Shown here: positions 17,422-26,550 of the stretch, in pieces
Layout of the letters: each line of letters begins with the position of its first letter
Position numbering within the stretch: the stretch's first letter is position 1
Translations under genes and position numbers: made by a program
Notes under the pieces: model-generated
Databases searched by the model: none
The model's input: only the letters and a program-made list of their open reading frames with translations
What the model was told of the DNA's origin: nothing
Source: Flavobacteriales bacterium
GTDB taxonomy: Bacteria > Bacteroidota > Bacteroidia > Flavobacteriales_F > PHOS-HE28
Direction of reading: 5' to 3'
DNA length: 64,000 nucleotides
Assembly: GCA_026129465.1 (NCBI GenBank)
Contig: JAHCIA010000001.1
Coordinates: forward strand, 2,431,964 to 2,495,963

Positions 17422-19077
17422 ATGGCCAAGAAGAAGTCCTCCTCCCGCCGCCGCGGGAAACCAGCCCCCAAAGCCTCAGCGAAGGCTCCGACGAACAAGC
17501 GGAGAACGAAGAGCGCCAGGAAGCCCGCCGCCAGGAAGAAGGCGCCCGGCAAGGATCCGGCCGCACGGAAGAAGGCCTCCACCCGGAAGCCGCGGACCAC
17601 CCCCAAGATGCTCCGTGGCGTCAGCGATATCCGCCGCTTCTTCTACCGCAACGAGGTGCCCATCTACTTCATCAGCGCCACCAGCTTCAACGTACTGGGC
17701 GCCGACGAGTGGATCAAGGGCTTCCGCTTCATCACCTACATCGACTGTTTCGACGGGCTTCACCCCAACAGCTTCACCCCGCAGGAGGAGCTTCCCCACG
17801 AGGAGTTCCAGAGCATCGAGGACATCAACAACTACCTGCTGGAGCACAAGGAGGTGCACGACTTCATCGAGAGCAGGATGCAGAAGGGACGCGCGGGCAA
17901 GGCCATGTTCCTGATGTTCGATGAGAAGACCGAGAAGCTGGCGCGCAAGCTGGGGCTGGAGGTGATCTTCCCTCCGGCCAAGCTGCGCACCTTCATGGAC
18001 AACAAGGTGAACACCAACCGCATCGCCGAGAAAGCCGGTGTGGCCTGTGTGCCCTACGTGCTGCACCATGTGAAGAACTATGAGCACCTGCTGAGCTTGG
18101 CGCAGAAAGGCAGGCTGGGCACCGACCTGGTGGTGCAGACGCCCTTTGGCGACAGCGGCCACACCACCTTCTTCATCAACAGTGAGACGGACTATGACAA
18201 GTACAGCAAGGAGATCGAGGCGGAGAAGGAGTGCAAGATCATGAAGCGGATCAACTGCCGGGGCGCGGCCATGGAGGCCTGCGTCACGCAGCACGGCACC
18301 ATCGTGGCGCCGCTGATGACCGAGCTGGTGGGCTTCAAGGAGCTGACCCCCTACAAGGGTGGCTGGTGCGGCAACGAGATCTACGCCGATGCCTTCACAC
18401 CAAGCATCCGCCGCAAGGCGCGCATGTACACCCAGCGCTTCGGCGACCAGCTGCGCAAGGAGGGTTACAAGGGCTACTTCGAGCTGGACTTCCTGATCGA
18501 CCAGGACAACGGCGAGATCTACCTCGGCGAGCTCAACCCCCGCATCACCGGCGCCAGCAGCATCACCAACCACGCGGTGTTCGCCCTGGCCGATGCACCG
18601 CTGCATCTCTTCCACATCCTGGAATGGATGGACCAGCCCTACGCGCTGAACGTGAAGGCGCTGAACAGCCGTTGGGGCCGTGCGGAGAACATCGACGGAT
18701 GGGGGCAGCTGGTGATCAAGTTCACCGACGACCGCGTTGAGCGCGTGACCGAAGCGCCCCGCAGCGGCATCTGGCGCATGGGCAGGGACGGCCGTATCAA
18801 CTTCAACCGCATGGACAGCCATCGCCGCGCCGTGGAGGGGGAGAACGAGGCCTTCTTCATGCGCATCACACGCACCGGCGACTGGCTTTACGAGGGCGCC
18901 GACATGGGCATTCTGGTGATGCGCGGCCGGATGATGACCGACGACTTCAAGCTGACCGAGCGCGCGAAGAAGTGGATCGCCGCGATCAAAGGGCAGTACA
19001 AGAGCGTGGTGCCCGGCGGCATGGGCGCGAATGGCGATCAGGGGGTGTTGGAGATCGGGGGCTTCAAGATGATGTGA
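17422..19077 (+). CDS. ATP-grasp (biotin carboxylase-like) ligase with histone-like N-terminal tail
   Basis: A 551-residue protein in two parts. Residues 1-62 are almost only Lys, Arg, Ala, Pro and Ser (start MAKKKSSSRRRGKPAPKAS). From about 65 an ATP-grasp enzyme follows: a pre-domain (YFISATSFNVLGADEW), the nucleotide loop VQTPFGDSGHTTFFI near 240, GAAMEACVT, and the metal-binding GEIYLGELNPRITGASS near 370. Such enzymes join a carboxylate to an amine or thiol with ATP. Next to a decarboxylase, an amidase and a C45 acyl hydrolase it may build an amide from the amine product. It carries no biotin-carrier partner, so true carboxylation is unlikely. Partner substrates are unknown. Confidence 0.85.
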   Translation: MAKKKSSSRRRGKPAPKASAKAPTNKRRTKSARKPAARKKAPGKDPAARKKASTRKPRTTPKMLRGVSDIRRFFYRNEVPIYFISATSFNVLGADEWIKGFRFITYIDCFDGLHPNSFTPQEELPHEEFQSIEDINNYLLEHKEVHDFIESRMQKGRAGKAMFLMFDEKTEKLARKLGLEVIFPPAKLRTFMDNKVNTNRIAEKAGVACVPYVLHHVKNYEHLLSLAQKGRLGTDLVVQTPFGDSGHTTFFINSETDYDKYSKEIEAEKECKIMKRINCRGAAMEACVTQHGTIVAPLMTELVGFKELTPYKGGWCGNEIYADAFTPSIRRKARMYTQRFGDQLRKEGYKGYFELDFLIDQDNGEIYLGELNPRITGASSITNHAVFALADAPLHLFHILEWMDQPYALNVKALNSRWGRAENIDGWGQLVIKFTDDRVERVTEAPRSGIWRMGRDGRINFNRMDSHRRAVEGENEAFFMRITRTGDWLYEGADMGILVMRGRMMTDDFKLTERAKKWIAAIKGQYKSVVPGGMGANGDQGVLEIGGFKMM

Positions 19078-19082
19078 TGGAA

Positions 19083-19197
19083 GAGTGGCGAGTGGTGAGT
19101 GGCGGCCCACAGGGCCAACCCGCCGAGTGGCGAGTGAATGCCCTGGGCGAACACGTTCCGTGCAGGGCATGCACTCGCCACTCACCACTCGCCACTC
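19083..19197. repeat. Heptad-repeat hairpin element (family B) with 59-base core
   Basis: A perfect 22-base inverted repeat (19083-19104 against 19176-19197) made of GAGTGGC/GAGTGGT 7-base units. Inside it, 19125-19183 is a second hairpin: the 21-base arms pair with one mismatch and end in AATGCCC on the left and GGGCAT on the right, and the tip contains CACG-TTC-CGTG. The core has the same length (59) and arm sequence as that at 41844-41902. It lies between the ATP-grasp and C45 genes. Confidence 0.85.
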
Positions 19198-19236
19198 ACC
19201 TCTCTTCCTCCCCCCAACACGACCTTAGGGCTTAGC

Positions 19237-20229
19237 ATGTTCGTCCAACTAAAGCTCATCCACGAACCAAAGCCCAGCGAACGCTGGCAGCGCTTCTGGC
19301 ACCGGGTGTGGCCCTTGTACAAGCACTGGTTCCTGGGCGAGGGCATCGAGGCACGCGCGGGCTACACCACCAGCCTCAGCATGCTGCAGGAGCACATGCC
19401 CGAACTGCTTCCCACCTATGAGCGCCTCTGCGAACTGGCCGGCGGCGGCGATCTGGAAGCACGTTTCCTGAGCATGTGGAACCCGCCGCCATACATGGCC
19501 GGTTGCTCGCAGGCCGCCTGGGTGCGCGGCAACCCCACGCTGGTGCGCAACTACGACTACGACCCGCGCTTCTTCGACGGCCGCATGCGCCACACCGAAT
19601 GGCTGAGGCCCGTGATCGGCATCCAGGACAGCGCCTGGGGCATCCTCGATGGCATGAACGCCGACGGATTGGGCGCCGCGCTGGCCTTCGGGGGCCGCAA
19701 GGTGAGCGGCGAGGGCTTCGGCATCCCGCTGGTGGTGCGCTATGTGTTGGAGACCTGCGGCACCGTGGCCGAAGCGGTGGCGGCGATCACACGCATCCCC
19801 GTGCACATGAGCTACAACGTGCTGCTGCTGGACAAGAGCGGCCGCTACGCCGTGGTGTATGTGAATCCTGACCGACCCGCACGCGTAGTGGAGCGCCCCG
19901 TATGCACCAACCACCAGGACCAGGTGGAGTGGGACGAGTACGCCGCCTTCACACAGACCGTGTACCGCCGCGACTATCTGGAGGAGTGTCTGCTGGACGA
20001 GAACATCGACCGGGCACAACTGCTGAAGCGCTTCCTGCGTCCGCCCCTCTACCACCAGCAGTACCTGCGCGGCTTCGGCACACTCTATTCGGTGAGCTAC
20101 GACCTGGCCCAGGGCCGATTCAAGGTCTTCTGGCCCGGCAAGCAGGTGGAGGGCGGCTTCAAGAAGTTCGAAGAGCAGTTGGTGCAGGTGACGCTGCTGC
20201 GGCCCGTGGGGCGGTACATGGCGAAGTGA
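19237..20229 (+). CDS. C45-family acyltransferase/amidohydrolase (NTN-hydrolase fold)
   Basis: A 330-residue protein of the C45 autoproteolytic acyltransferase group (relatives: acyl-CoA:6-APA acyltransferase, N-beta-alanyl-amine hydrolases). The expected nucleophile is Cys90 in MAGCSQAAW, followed by the family's RNYDYDPRF and GMNADGLGAALAFGG strands and the substrate-side CTNHQDQ near 225. In the family this Cys becomes N-terminal after self-cleavage; here the processing site would be the Gly-Cys bond. Upstream in-frame codons exist to 19138 but lie in the repeat element; the 19237 ATG is the sensible start. It ends the six-gene amine/amide run and precedes a strong terminator. Confidence 0.82.
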   Translation: MFVQLKLIHEPKPSERWQRFWHRVWPLYKHWFLGEGIEARAGYTTSLSMLQEHMPELLPTYERLCELAGGGDLEARFLSMWNPPPYMAGCSQAAWVRGNPTLVRNYDYDPRFFDGRMRHTEWLRPVIGIQDSAWGILDGMNADGLGAALAFGGRKVSGEGFGIPLVVRYVLETCGTVAEAVAAITRIPVHMSYNVLLLDKSGRYAVVYVNPDRPARVVERPVCTNHQDQVEWDEYAAFTQTVYRRDYLEECLLDENIDRAQLLKRFLRPPLYHQQYLRGFGTLYSVSYDLAQGRFKVFWPGKQVEGGFKKFEEQLVQVTLLRPVGRYMAK

Positions 20230-20247
20230 GGACAGGCACACACGAAA

Positions 20248-20270
20248 CAAGGGGCCTCCAAGGCCCCTTG
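20248..20270. terminator. Bidirectional intrinsic terminator
   Basis: A perfect 10-base stem (CAAGGGGCCT with AGGCCCCTTG) around a three-base loop, between the convergent C45 gene and the small minus-strand gene. Short A and T runs flank it on either side. Confidence 0.75.
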
Positions 20271-20297
20271 CTTCATGCGGATGATATGCGGGAAGAT

Positions 20298-20738
20298 CTA
20301 CCGGATCCGTGCGATCTCGCGTTTGCTCGCGACCATATAGCTCCGGTACTCGTCGCGGACCTCCTTGAACTTCTCCACGGTGCCGAAGTGCGCAATTGCA
20401 GCCTGGCGCCCTTTTACATTATCGGGGCGCACCTCCCAGTTCATGTCCTCGATGCCGCCTTCCATCTTCCAAACGATCATCACATCCCATTCGCCGGTGC
20501 TCATGCGCAGCCTCAGCACAGGCTGCGGCGTGCCCGCCTTTTCGTTGATCTTGTCCATATCGTCCCAGATCTGCTGGATCCGTGCCATTTTTCCAGCTTG
20601 GAATTTGATGTGAACGACACTGTGCCATTGGGGGTTGTCCAGGCGTTTGGCTTCAAGAACATCCTGGGCCAGGACGTTGGTGGACATTGACAGCCCGATG
20701 AACAGGGCTACTGCGAGGTAGAGGATCGTGTATTTCAT
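20298..20738 (-). CDS. Small secreted protein, family not recognised
   Basis: A 146-residue protein with a clear signal peptide (MKYTILYLAVALFIGLS to VLAQ). The mature part has a repeated alternation of charged and aromatic residues (WHSVVHIKFQAGKMARIQQIWDD; GEWDVMIVWKMEGG) that resembles a ferredoxin-like alpha-beta fold such as the dimeric alpha/beta-barrel (DUF1330/NIPSNAP) class, but this is a guess. Its base composition is a little more AT-rich than its neighbours. It is divergent from the propeller kinase, with the ACTACAATTA motif in the shared gap. The in-frame codons before 20738 are not needed. Confidence 0.65.
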   Translation of the reverse strand: MKYTILYLAVALFIGLSMSTNVLAQDVLEAKRLDNPQWHSVVHIKFQAGKMARIQQIWDDMDKINEKAGTPQPVLRLRMSTGEWDVMIVWKMEGGIEDMNWEVRPDNVKGRQAAIAHFGTVEKFKEVRDEYRSYMVASKREIARIR

Positions 20739-20805
20739 GGTATGGTGTGGTTGGATGTTTCCTGTCGCGGTCCAAACCAACGCACATCACGGGCGCCCAT
20801 CAAGT

Positions 20806-20819
20806 ACTACAATTAATAC
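20806..20819 (+). promoter_or_regulatory. Candidate regulator-binding motif, copy 1
   Basis: ACTACAATTAATAC lies in the 142-base divergent gap between the small secreted protein and the propeller kinase. A 13-of-14 match occurs in inverse orientation at 23937-23950, just before the response regulator gene. The site is AT-rich against a GC-rich background. Confidence 0.4.
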
Positions 20820-20880
20820 CGGCTCTGCTGAAAGCGTGGTATCGTATGCTTGTGGGGCCTTTTGCTGAACAAGCTCTTCC

Positions 20881-23800
20881 ATGCGTCATCTGCTCCTGAC
20901 CAGCCTGCTCATCCCAACGCACTGGTGCGGTGCACAAGGCATGGTGAAAGACCGCGAACTGGTGGTGTCGGTGCGCGCGTTCGGTGTTCCGGATGGCCTG
21001 CTTCATCGTCATGTTTGGCAGGTGGTGGAAGACCGGGATGGGTTCATCTGGATGGCCACATCGGGAGGCGCGCAACGTTTCGATGGGAACGTCTTCACCA
21101 GCTGGACCACCGCCGAAGGGCTTACCACCAATGCCATCGCGGCCATCTGGCCCGATGCCAAGGGCAACTTCTGGTTGATCTCCCAGGGGCTCTCGGAGAT
21201 GGGCACGGTGAACTCGATCGACATTCTGCACCCCCGCACCGGCGCGGTCCGCACTTTCGCGCAGCACTTCGGGGCCGATGTCCAGCTCCAGGCCAATGAG
21301 ATCTGCGGAAAGGCCATCGTCCTTGATGACAGCACCTTGGTGATGGGCGCAGCGGGGCGCTTGATCTTCTACGACAAGTCCGGTTTCCGCGAGCTGCCCG
21401 TCGCGGTGGATGGCATCCTCAGGCCGCTGATGATGGATCGGCAGGGGGCGGTCTGGTGCATGCGCTTCTTGCCCGGTGGACCCTACCTGGACCTGGTGAA
21501 GGTGGATCCCACGGGCAGGGTGGAGCGGGATCCGTCATCACCGTTCCGCACGGGCATCATTGGCGATGTGCAGGGCTGCGACATGCGCACCAAGGACCAC
21601 GGCTTCTACTTCGTGGCCGAGCAAGAGAACAAGAGCATCCATGAGTTCTGGATACCCCCCCAGGGACAGGTACGGCGCATGACCACGCGTCTGCCTGATG
21701 AGGCCATCGACCGGTTGTGGAAGCCATTGTTGATGCCACTTGGCAACGACCGCTGGCTGGTGGGTAACAGTGTTCGACAGATGCGGCCCGGTGACGACCC
21801 GTTGGCGGCACCGTTGCTACAGGGACTGGGCCCGCAATTGCCACTGGACCATGATGGCCCCATGCGGGCTTGGATGGACCAGCGCGGCAACATCTGGATC
21901 TGCGGTCAACTTGGCCTCTGGCAGTTACGCATCCGGGAAACGCGCTTCCAACGATGGCTTCAGAACCATGCCGGCAGGATCTCCGAGAGGAACAGCATCC
22001 GGGGAATGGCACTGATCGGCGACAGCTTGTTCGTGAATACGGAGAAGAACGGGCTCTGGCGCTTGGATAGCCGCAGTGGCGATGCCGTATGTCTCGAGGA
22101 CGGCAGTGGGTCGCTGCGCTATGGGTTGGCTTCCGATGGGCGTGGCGGCCTGTACGGCAGTTCGGGAAATGGACTGTACCACTGGAAGGACGGCAGGCTG
22201 CGCGGCACAGTGAGCACACCTTACAACATGGTGTGGAACATCCTGCCTCTGGAGGATGGCCGCCTGCTGTTGGGCACCCTCTTGGGTCTGGCTTGGAGCG
22301 ATACAACACTCGGGCATTACTCCCCCATCCCTCCTGCGGTACACGGCATGCCCGAAAGTTCACCAGTGAACCATTTGTGCAGGGATCCTCAAGGAAAAAT
22401 CTGGGCGAGCACCACCACGGGGCTGTTTGAACTCGATGCCGAAGGAGCACCCCTGGCCCGCTGGTGGATCGGCAGCACCACCAACCCGCTTCCAGCCGAT
22501 ATGTTCCACCATGTGTTCACCGACGATGACGGGATCATGTGGCTGGCCACCGCTTCCCACGGTCTGCTCCGATGGGATCGTGTTAGCGGGTCGGTGCGTG
22601 CCATCACCATGCGCGATGGCCTGCCCAGCAACGGCATTTATGCCACCTACGCCGACACACGCGGGAACCTCTGGCTGCCCACGGACAACGGCATTGCGCG
22701 CTATGTCCCCAACTCCGGACAGGTCGCGATCTTCAATGAGGAAGACGGCATCGCACACCACGAATTCAACAGGCTTGCCCACCTGCAGGGTCCCGATGGC
22801 ATGCTGTATTTCGGTGGCCTTGATGGGATCACGGTCTTTCATCCGGACAGTCTGTTGGAACGTACGGGCCGTGGCCATGCGCCCTTCGTCATCGCCAGCG
22901 TGCAGCAGTTCATCGGCGCACGGGACAAGCTGGAGGACCGCAGTTCCGAAGTGATCGGCAATGGTACCATCACCCTGCTGCCGAACGACCGCTTCTTCAC
23001 CCTGCGCATGGCACTGCTGAGCTACGAAGAACCCGGGAACATCCTCTACGGTTGGCGCGTCGATGGCATCGATCAGGATTGGAATCTGCAGCGGGAACCC
23101 ACGATCCGCTTCGCATCGCTGCCCTATGGAGAACATGTGCTCCGCCTGCGAGCCAAGGGTGCCGATGGGGTTTGGAACCCGAAGGAACTGTCACTGCTGG
23201 TCCGGATGGTTCGTCCATGGTATTTGCGCTGGTGGGCTTTTGCGTTGATGGCAGTGCTCATTTTTGCTTCGGTCTACGGCCTTTTCCGCTATCGGCTGGC
23301 ACGCGTGCGGGCCATGGTGCGCATGCGCGACCGCATCGCGCTGGACCTCCACGACGAGGTGGGCAGCACCCTCAGCAGTGTGGCGCTCTTCAGCACCGTG
23401 GTGAACCGCAGGGCAGCGGACCGCAGCCCGGAGGAGGGCGCCATGCTCCGCCGCATCGCGGAGAACAGCGCACAGGCCATGGAGAGCATGAACGACATCG
23501 TGTGGAGCGTGAACTCGCGCTACGACGACCTGGGCGATGTGCTGGACCGCATGCAGCAATATGCAGGGCCGCTGGCCGAAGCACAGGACTGGGACCTGCA
23601 CATCACCATGAGCGACGAACTGCGCAGCATGAAGCTGGGCATGAACGAGCGGAAGAACCTCTACCTGGTGTTCAAGGAGGCGGTGAACAACGCCGCCAAA
23701 TACGCACGCTGCGATCGCATGAACATCTCGGTGGCCCGCAAGGGGGATCTCATCGAGCTTTCGGTGGCGGACAATGGCGTGGGACTGGAGGTGGGGTCCA

Positions 23801-23940
23801 ACGGCGGCAGCGGGTTGGGCGGCAATGGCCTGCGCAGCATGGAACAACGGGCTGCGGACATCCGGGGCATATTGGAGGTACTTAGCGCGCCGGGCCAGGG
23901 CACCACCATCACCTTGCGTTTCAGGCCCCAGCGGGGGTAG
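20881..23940 (+). CDS. Two-component-regulator propeller sensor histidine kinase
   Basis: A 1019-residue one-protein sensor. A signal peptide (to about 19) is followed by about 14 Reg_prop-type propeller repeats (for example DRDGFIWMATSGGAQRFDG, DPQGKIWASTTTGLFELD, DTRGNLWLPTDNGIARY) over residues 30-680, a Y_Y_Y domain (about 690-775), one membrane helix (about 783-803), then the HisKA_3 domain with phospho-His824 in DLHDEVGSTLSS and a C-terminal HATPase (NNAAKYARCD, DNGVGLEV, GGNGLRSM). This plan is typical of Bacteroidota sensors related to hybrid glycan sensors but here without the receiver/AraC part; the receiver is the next gene. The ligand is unknown. Confidence 0.93.
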   Translation: MRHLLLTSLLIPTHWCGAQGMVKDRELVVSVRAFGVPDGLLHRHVWQVVEDRDGFIWMATSGGAQRFDGNVFTSWTTAEGLTTNAIAAIWPDAKGNFWLISQGLSEMGTVNSIDILHPRTGAVRTFAQHFGADVQLQANEICGKAIVLDDSTLVMGAAGRLIFYDKSGFRELPVAVDGILRPLMMDRQGAVWCMRFLPGGPYLDLVKVDPTGRVERDPSSPFRTGIIGDVQGCDMRTKDHGFYFVAEQENKSIHEFWIPPQGQVRRMTTRLPDEAIDRLWKPLLMPLGNDRWLVGNSVRQMRPGDDPLAAPLLQGLGPQLPLDHDGPMRAWMDQRGNIWICGQLGLWQLRIRETRFQRWLQNHAGRISERNSIRGMALIGDSLFVNTEKNGLWRLDSRSGDAVCLEDGSGSLRYGLASDGRGGLYGSSGNGLYHWKDGRLRGTVSTPYNMVWNILPLEDGRLLLGTLLGLAWSDTTLGHYSPIPPAVHGMPESSPVNHLCRDPQGKIWASTTTGLFELDAEGAPLARWWIGSTTNPLPADMFHHVFTDDDGIMWLATASHGLLRWDRVSGSVRAITMRDGLPSNGIYATYADTRGNLWLPTDNGIARYVPNSGQVAIFNEEDGIAHHEFNRLAHLQGPDGMLYFGGLDGITVFHPDSLLERTGRGHAPFVIASVQQFIGARDKLEDRSSEVIGNGTITLLPNDRFFTLRMALLSYEEPGNILYGWRVDGIDQDWNLQREPTIRFASLPYGEHVLRLRAKGADGVWNPKELSLLVRMVRPWYLRWWAFALMAVLIFASVYGLFRYRLARVRAMVRMRDRIALDLHDEVGSTLSSVALFSTVVNRRAADRSPEEGAMLRRIAENSAQAMESMNDIVWSVNSRYDDLGDVLDRMQQYAGPLAEAQDWDLHITMSDELRSMKLGMNERKNLYLVFKEAVNNAAKYARCDRMNISVARKGDLIELSVADNGVGLEVGSNGGSGLGGNGLRSMEQRAADIRGILEVLSAPGQGTTITLRFRPQRG

Positions 23941-23950
23941 TAATTGTAGT
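23937..23950 (-). promoter_or_regulatory. Candidate regulator-binding motif, copy 2
   Basis: On the minus strand this reads ACTACAATTACTAC. It overlaps the kinase stop codon and lies 40 bases before the response regulator ATG. It matches copy 1 at 20806 in 13 of 14 bases, in inverse orientation. Confidence 0.4.
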
Positions 23951-23989
23951 CATTGGCAAAGGCGCTTCCGGGTGTGTTCCTTTGAAGGG

Positions 23990-24625
23990 ATGATACGCGT
24001 GGCCCTTTTTGATGACAACCGCGAGCAGCGTGATGCCCTGTGCGCACTGCTGGACGATGTGGACGCCACCACCTGTGCTGGTGCCTTCGCCGATGCGCGC
24101 AACGCCGTGGCCGATGTGGAGGCCTGCCTCCCCGATGTGGTGTTGATGGACATCGACATGCCCGGTATCAACGGCATACAAGCCACCGCCGAGCTACGCC
24201 AGAAGTTCACCGACCTGCGCGTCATCATGCTCACGGTGATCGAGGACGACGACCGCATCTTCGCCGCCATCCGCGCCGGTGCCGATGGCTACTTCCTTAA
24301 ACAGACCGCACCACTGAAGTTGATCGACGGCATCGCCGAGGCCATGGAGGGTGGCGCACCCATGAGCCCCGGTGTGGCGCGTCGCGTACTGGGCATGGTA
24401 CACGGCCCCGATCGCGAAAAGGAAGCGGAGAAATTCCAACTCACCGAACGCGAACACGAGATACTGGGCTTGCTTGTGAAAGGCTGGACCTACAAGCGCA
24501 TCGCCGCCGAACTGGGCATCGCTTTCCCTACGGTGAACAAGCATGTGGGCCATGTGTACGTGAAGCTGCGCGTGAAGAGCGTGGGCGAGGCCGTGGCACT
24601 GGCCGTGCGTAGGGGGTTGGCCTAA
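23990..24625 (+). CDS. NarL/FixJ-type response regulator
   Basis: A 211-residue regulator, partner of the propeller kinase. The receiver has FDDNREQ near residue 8, phospho-acceptor Asp54 in VVLMDIDMPG and Lys in YFLKQ. The LuxR-type helix-turn-helix covers about 145-208 (LTEREHEILGLLVKGWTYKRIAAELGI, TVNKHVGHVYVKL). It starts 49 bases after the kinase stop, so co-transcription is likely, but the ACTACAATTA motif in that gap could give it its own control. The frame stays open upstream into the kinase gene; the 23990 ATG fits the family start. Confidence 0.92.
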   Translation: MIRVALFDDNREQRDALCALLDDVDATTCAGAFADARNAVADVEACLPDVVLMDIDMPGINGIQATAELRQKFTDLRVIMLTVIEDDDRIFAAIRAGADGYFLKQTAPLKLIDGIAEAMEGGAPMSPGVARRVLGMVHGPDREKEAEKFQLTEREHEILGLLVKGWTYKRIAAELGIAFPTVNKHVGHVYVKLRVKSVGEAVALAVRRGLA

Positions 24626-24650
24626 GGGCACATTAGCAGAGATCCCGAAC

Positions 24651-24677
24651 AGCCTCTAAGGGCGCATTCAAGAGGCT
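24651..24677. terminator. Weak convergent hairpin
   Basis: A perfect 7-base repeat (AGCCTCT and AGAGGCT) around a 13-base loop between the response regulator and the serine hydrolase, overlapping the latter's stop. No clear T run. Confidence 0.3.
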
Positions 24678-25825
24678 TTCGACGATGCCAATACCCGCGC
24701 GATGGCGACCCACTCGAACACGTCCGTGGGGTGCCCCGTGGCATGTACCTCCTCACGCTTCATGCCCATGCGCACCAGCACCAATCGCTCATGCGGTACC
24801 ACCACCACATACTGGCCGTGGAAGCCGCGTGCGTACCAGATGGGTTCGCCGTCCAGTTCGGCCAACCACCAGTAATAGCCATAGCGTCGGTTGGGGCCGT
24901 CCTTGTCCATGATCGCTGCCGGGGTGATCGAAGCCTGCCAGTATTCGAGCGGCACGATCTGGCGTCCGTTCCAGCGGCCGCTGTCGAGGTACAACTGGCC
25001 CAGCCGGGCGAAGTCGCGCGCCGTGGCATAGAGGCAGCAGAAGTGCTTGAGGTCGCCATCCGGGCGGTCCTTGCCCCAGTAGGCGGTGTGCTCGGCCTGC
25101 AGCGGGGCCCAGATCTTCTCGCGAACCAGTCGGTCCAGGTCGCGTCCATAGGCGGCTTCGAGCACTTCGCCCATGATCTGCGTGCTGCCGCTGATGTACT
25201 CGAAGCGCTTGCCGGGCGCTTCCGTGCAGGGGAGCGACATGCTCAGCTCGCGCACGTTGCGACCGTAGTAGCCTTTGGCGTTCTCACCGAAAGGGTTGGG
25301 CTTCTCGTTCCAGTCCAATCCAGTGCTCATGGTCAGCAGGTGCCACAGGTTGATCTTCGCCCTGCAGCCCTCCTTGAACTCCGGCAGAAAATCACCCACC
25401 GGCTGGAATACGCTTTGGATCACCCCTTCGTCCATGGCCATGCCCACCAGGATGCTCACATAGCTTTTCGCGATGCTGAAGGCGTTCATGGTGCTGTCCT
25501 CCGCCCAGCCGTCGAAGTAACGCTCAAAGAGCAGGCTGTCGTGATGCACCACCACGAAAGCCGCGCTGTACAACGCTTTCAAGCGATCCTCCTGTGCGGC
25601 GTCCAGATCGACCCCCCCATACCGTACGCTCTTCGGCCAGGGCCGTGGCGCATCCGCGGGGATCGTCGCATACGGGAAGAAGCTGCGGTCGTCGATCTCC
25701 GGTGCGTCACGGCCGATCAGATAGGTGTACCGCAACCCGCGGAACAGGTGCGCGTTGCCGGTGAGGTGGACCAGCGCGAAGAAGGCCAGCACGATGGCGG
25801 CGAGCCAGAGAAATATCCTGCGCAT
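24668..25825 (-). CDS. Serine hydrolase of the class C beta-lactamase family
   Basis: A 385-residue membrane-anchored or exported enzyme (N-terminal helix MRRIFLWLAAIVLAFFALVHL). The catalytic S-x-x-K is Ser117-Lys120 in NAFSIAKSYVS. The expected tyrosine region FEYISGSTQIMG lies near 204 and the third box is ARGFHGQYVVVV near 345. The family includes D-Ala carboxypeptidases, esterases and class C beta-lactamases; nothing here points to antibiotic hydrolysis. It is convergent with the response regulator; lipB lies upstream in the same direction 23 bases away, and the two could share a transcript. Confidence 0.85.
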   Translation of the reverse strand: MRRIFLWLAAIVLAFFALVHLTGNAHLFRGLRYTYLIGRDAPEIDDRSFFPYATIPADAPRPWPKSVRYGGVDLDAAQEDRLKALYSAAFVVVHHDSLLFERYFDGWAEDSTMNAFSIAKSYVSILVGMAMDEGVIQSVFQPVGDFLPEFKEGCRAKINLWHLLTMSTGLDWNEKPNPFGENAKGYYGRNVRELSMSLPCTEAPGKRFEYISGSTQIMGEVLEAAYGRDLDRLVREKIWAPLQAEHTAYWGKDRPDGDLKHFCCLYATARDFARLGQLYLDSGRWNGRQIVPLEYWQASITPAAIMDKDGPNRRYGYYWWLAELDGEPIWYARGFHGQYVVVVPHERLVLVRMGMKREEVHATGHPTDVFEWVAIARVLASSKAS

Positions 25826-25848
25826 GCGGTGGCGAAGCTATTCGTGCG

Positions 25849-26550
<702 letters not shown>

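Noticed and set aside
14680-19077. A single 1465-residue plus-strand frame joining the decarboxylase region to the ATP-grasp protein
   Set aside because: Its first 900 residues are the out-of-frame shadow of the decarboxylase gene (Arg/Pro/Gly-rich, no motifs). The real ATP-grasp protein starts at 17422 with a promoter box before it.
24668-25825. Calling the serine hydrolase an antibiotic beta-lactamase
   Set aside because: The S-x-x-K box alone is shared with esterases and carboxypeptidases; the tyrosine and third boxes are atypical and there is no ampR-like neighbour.
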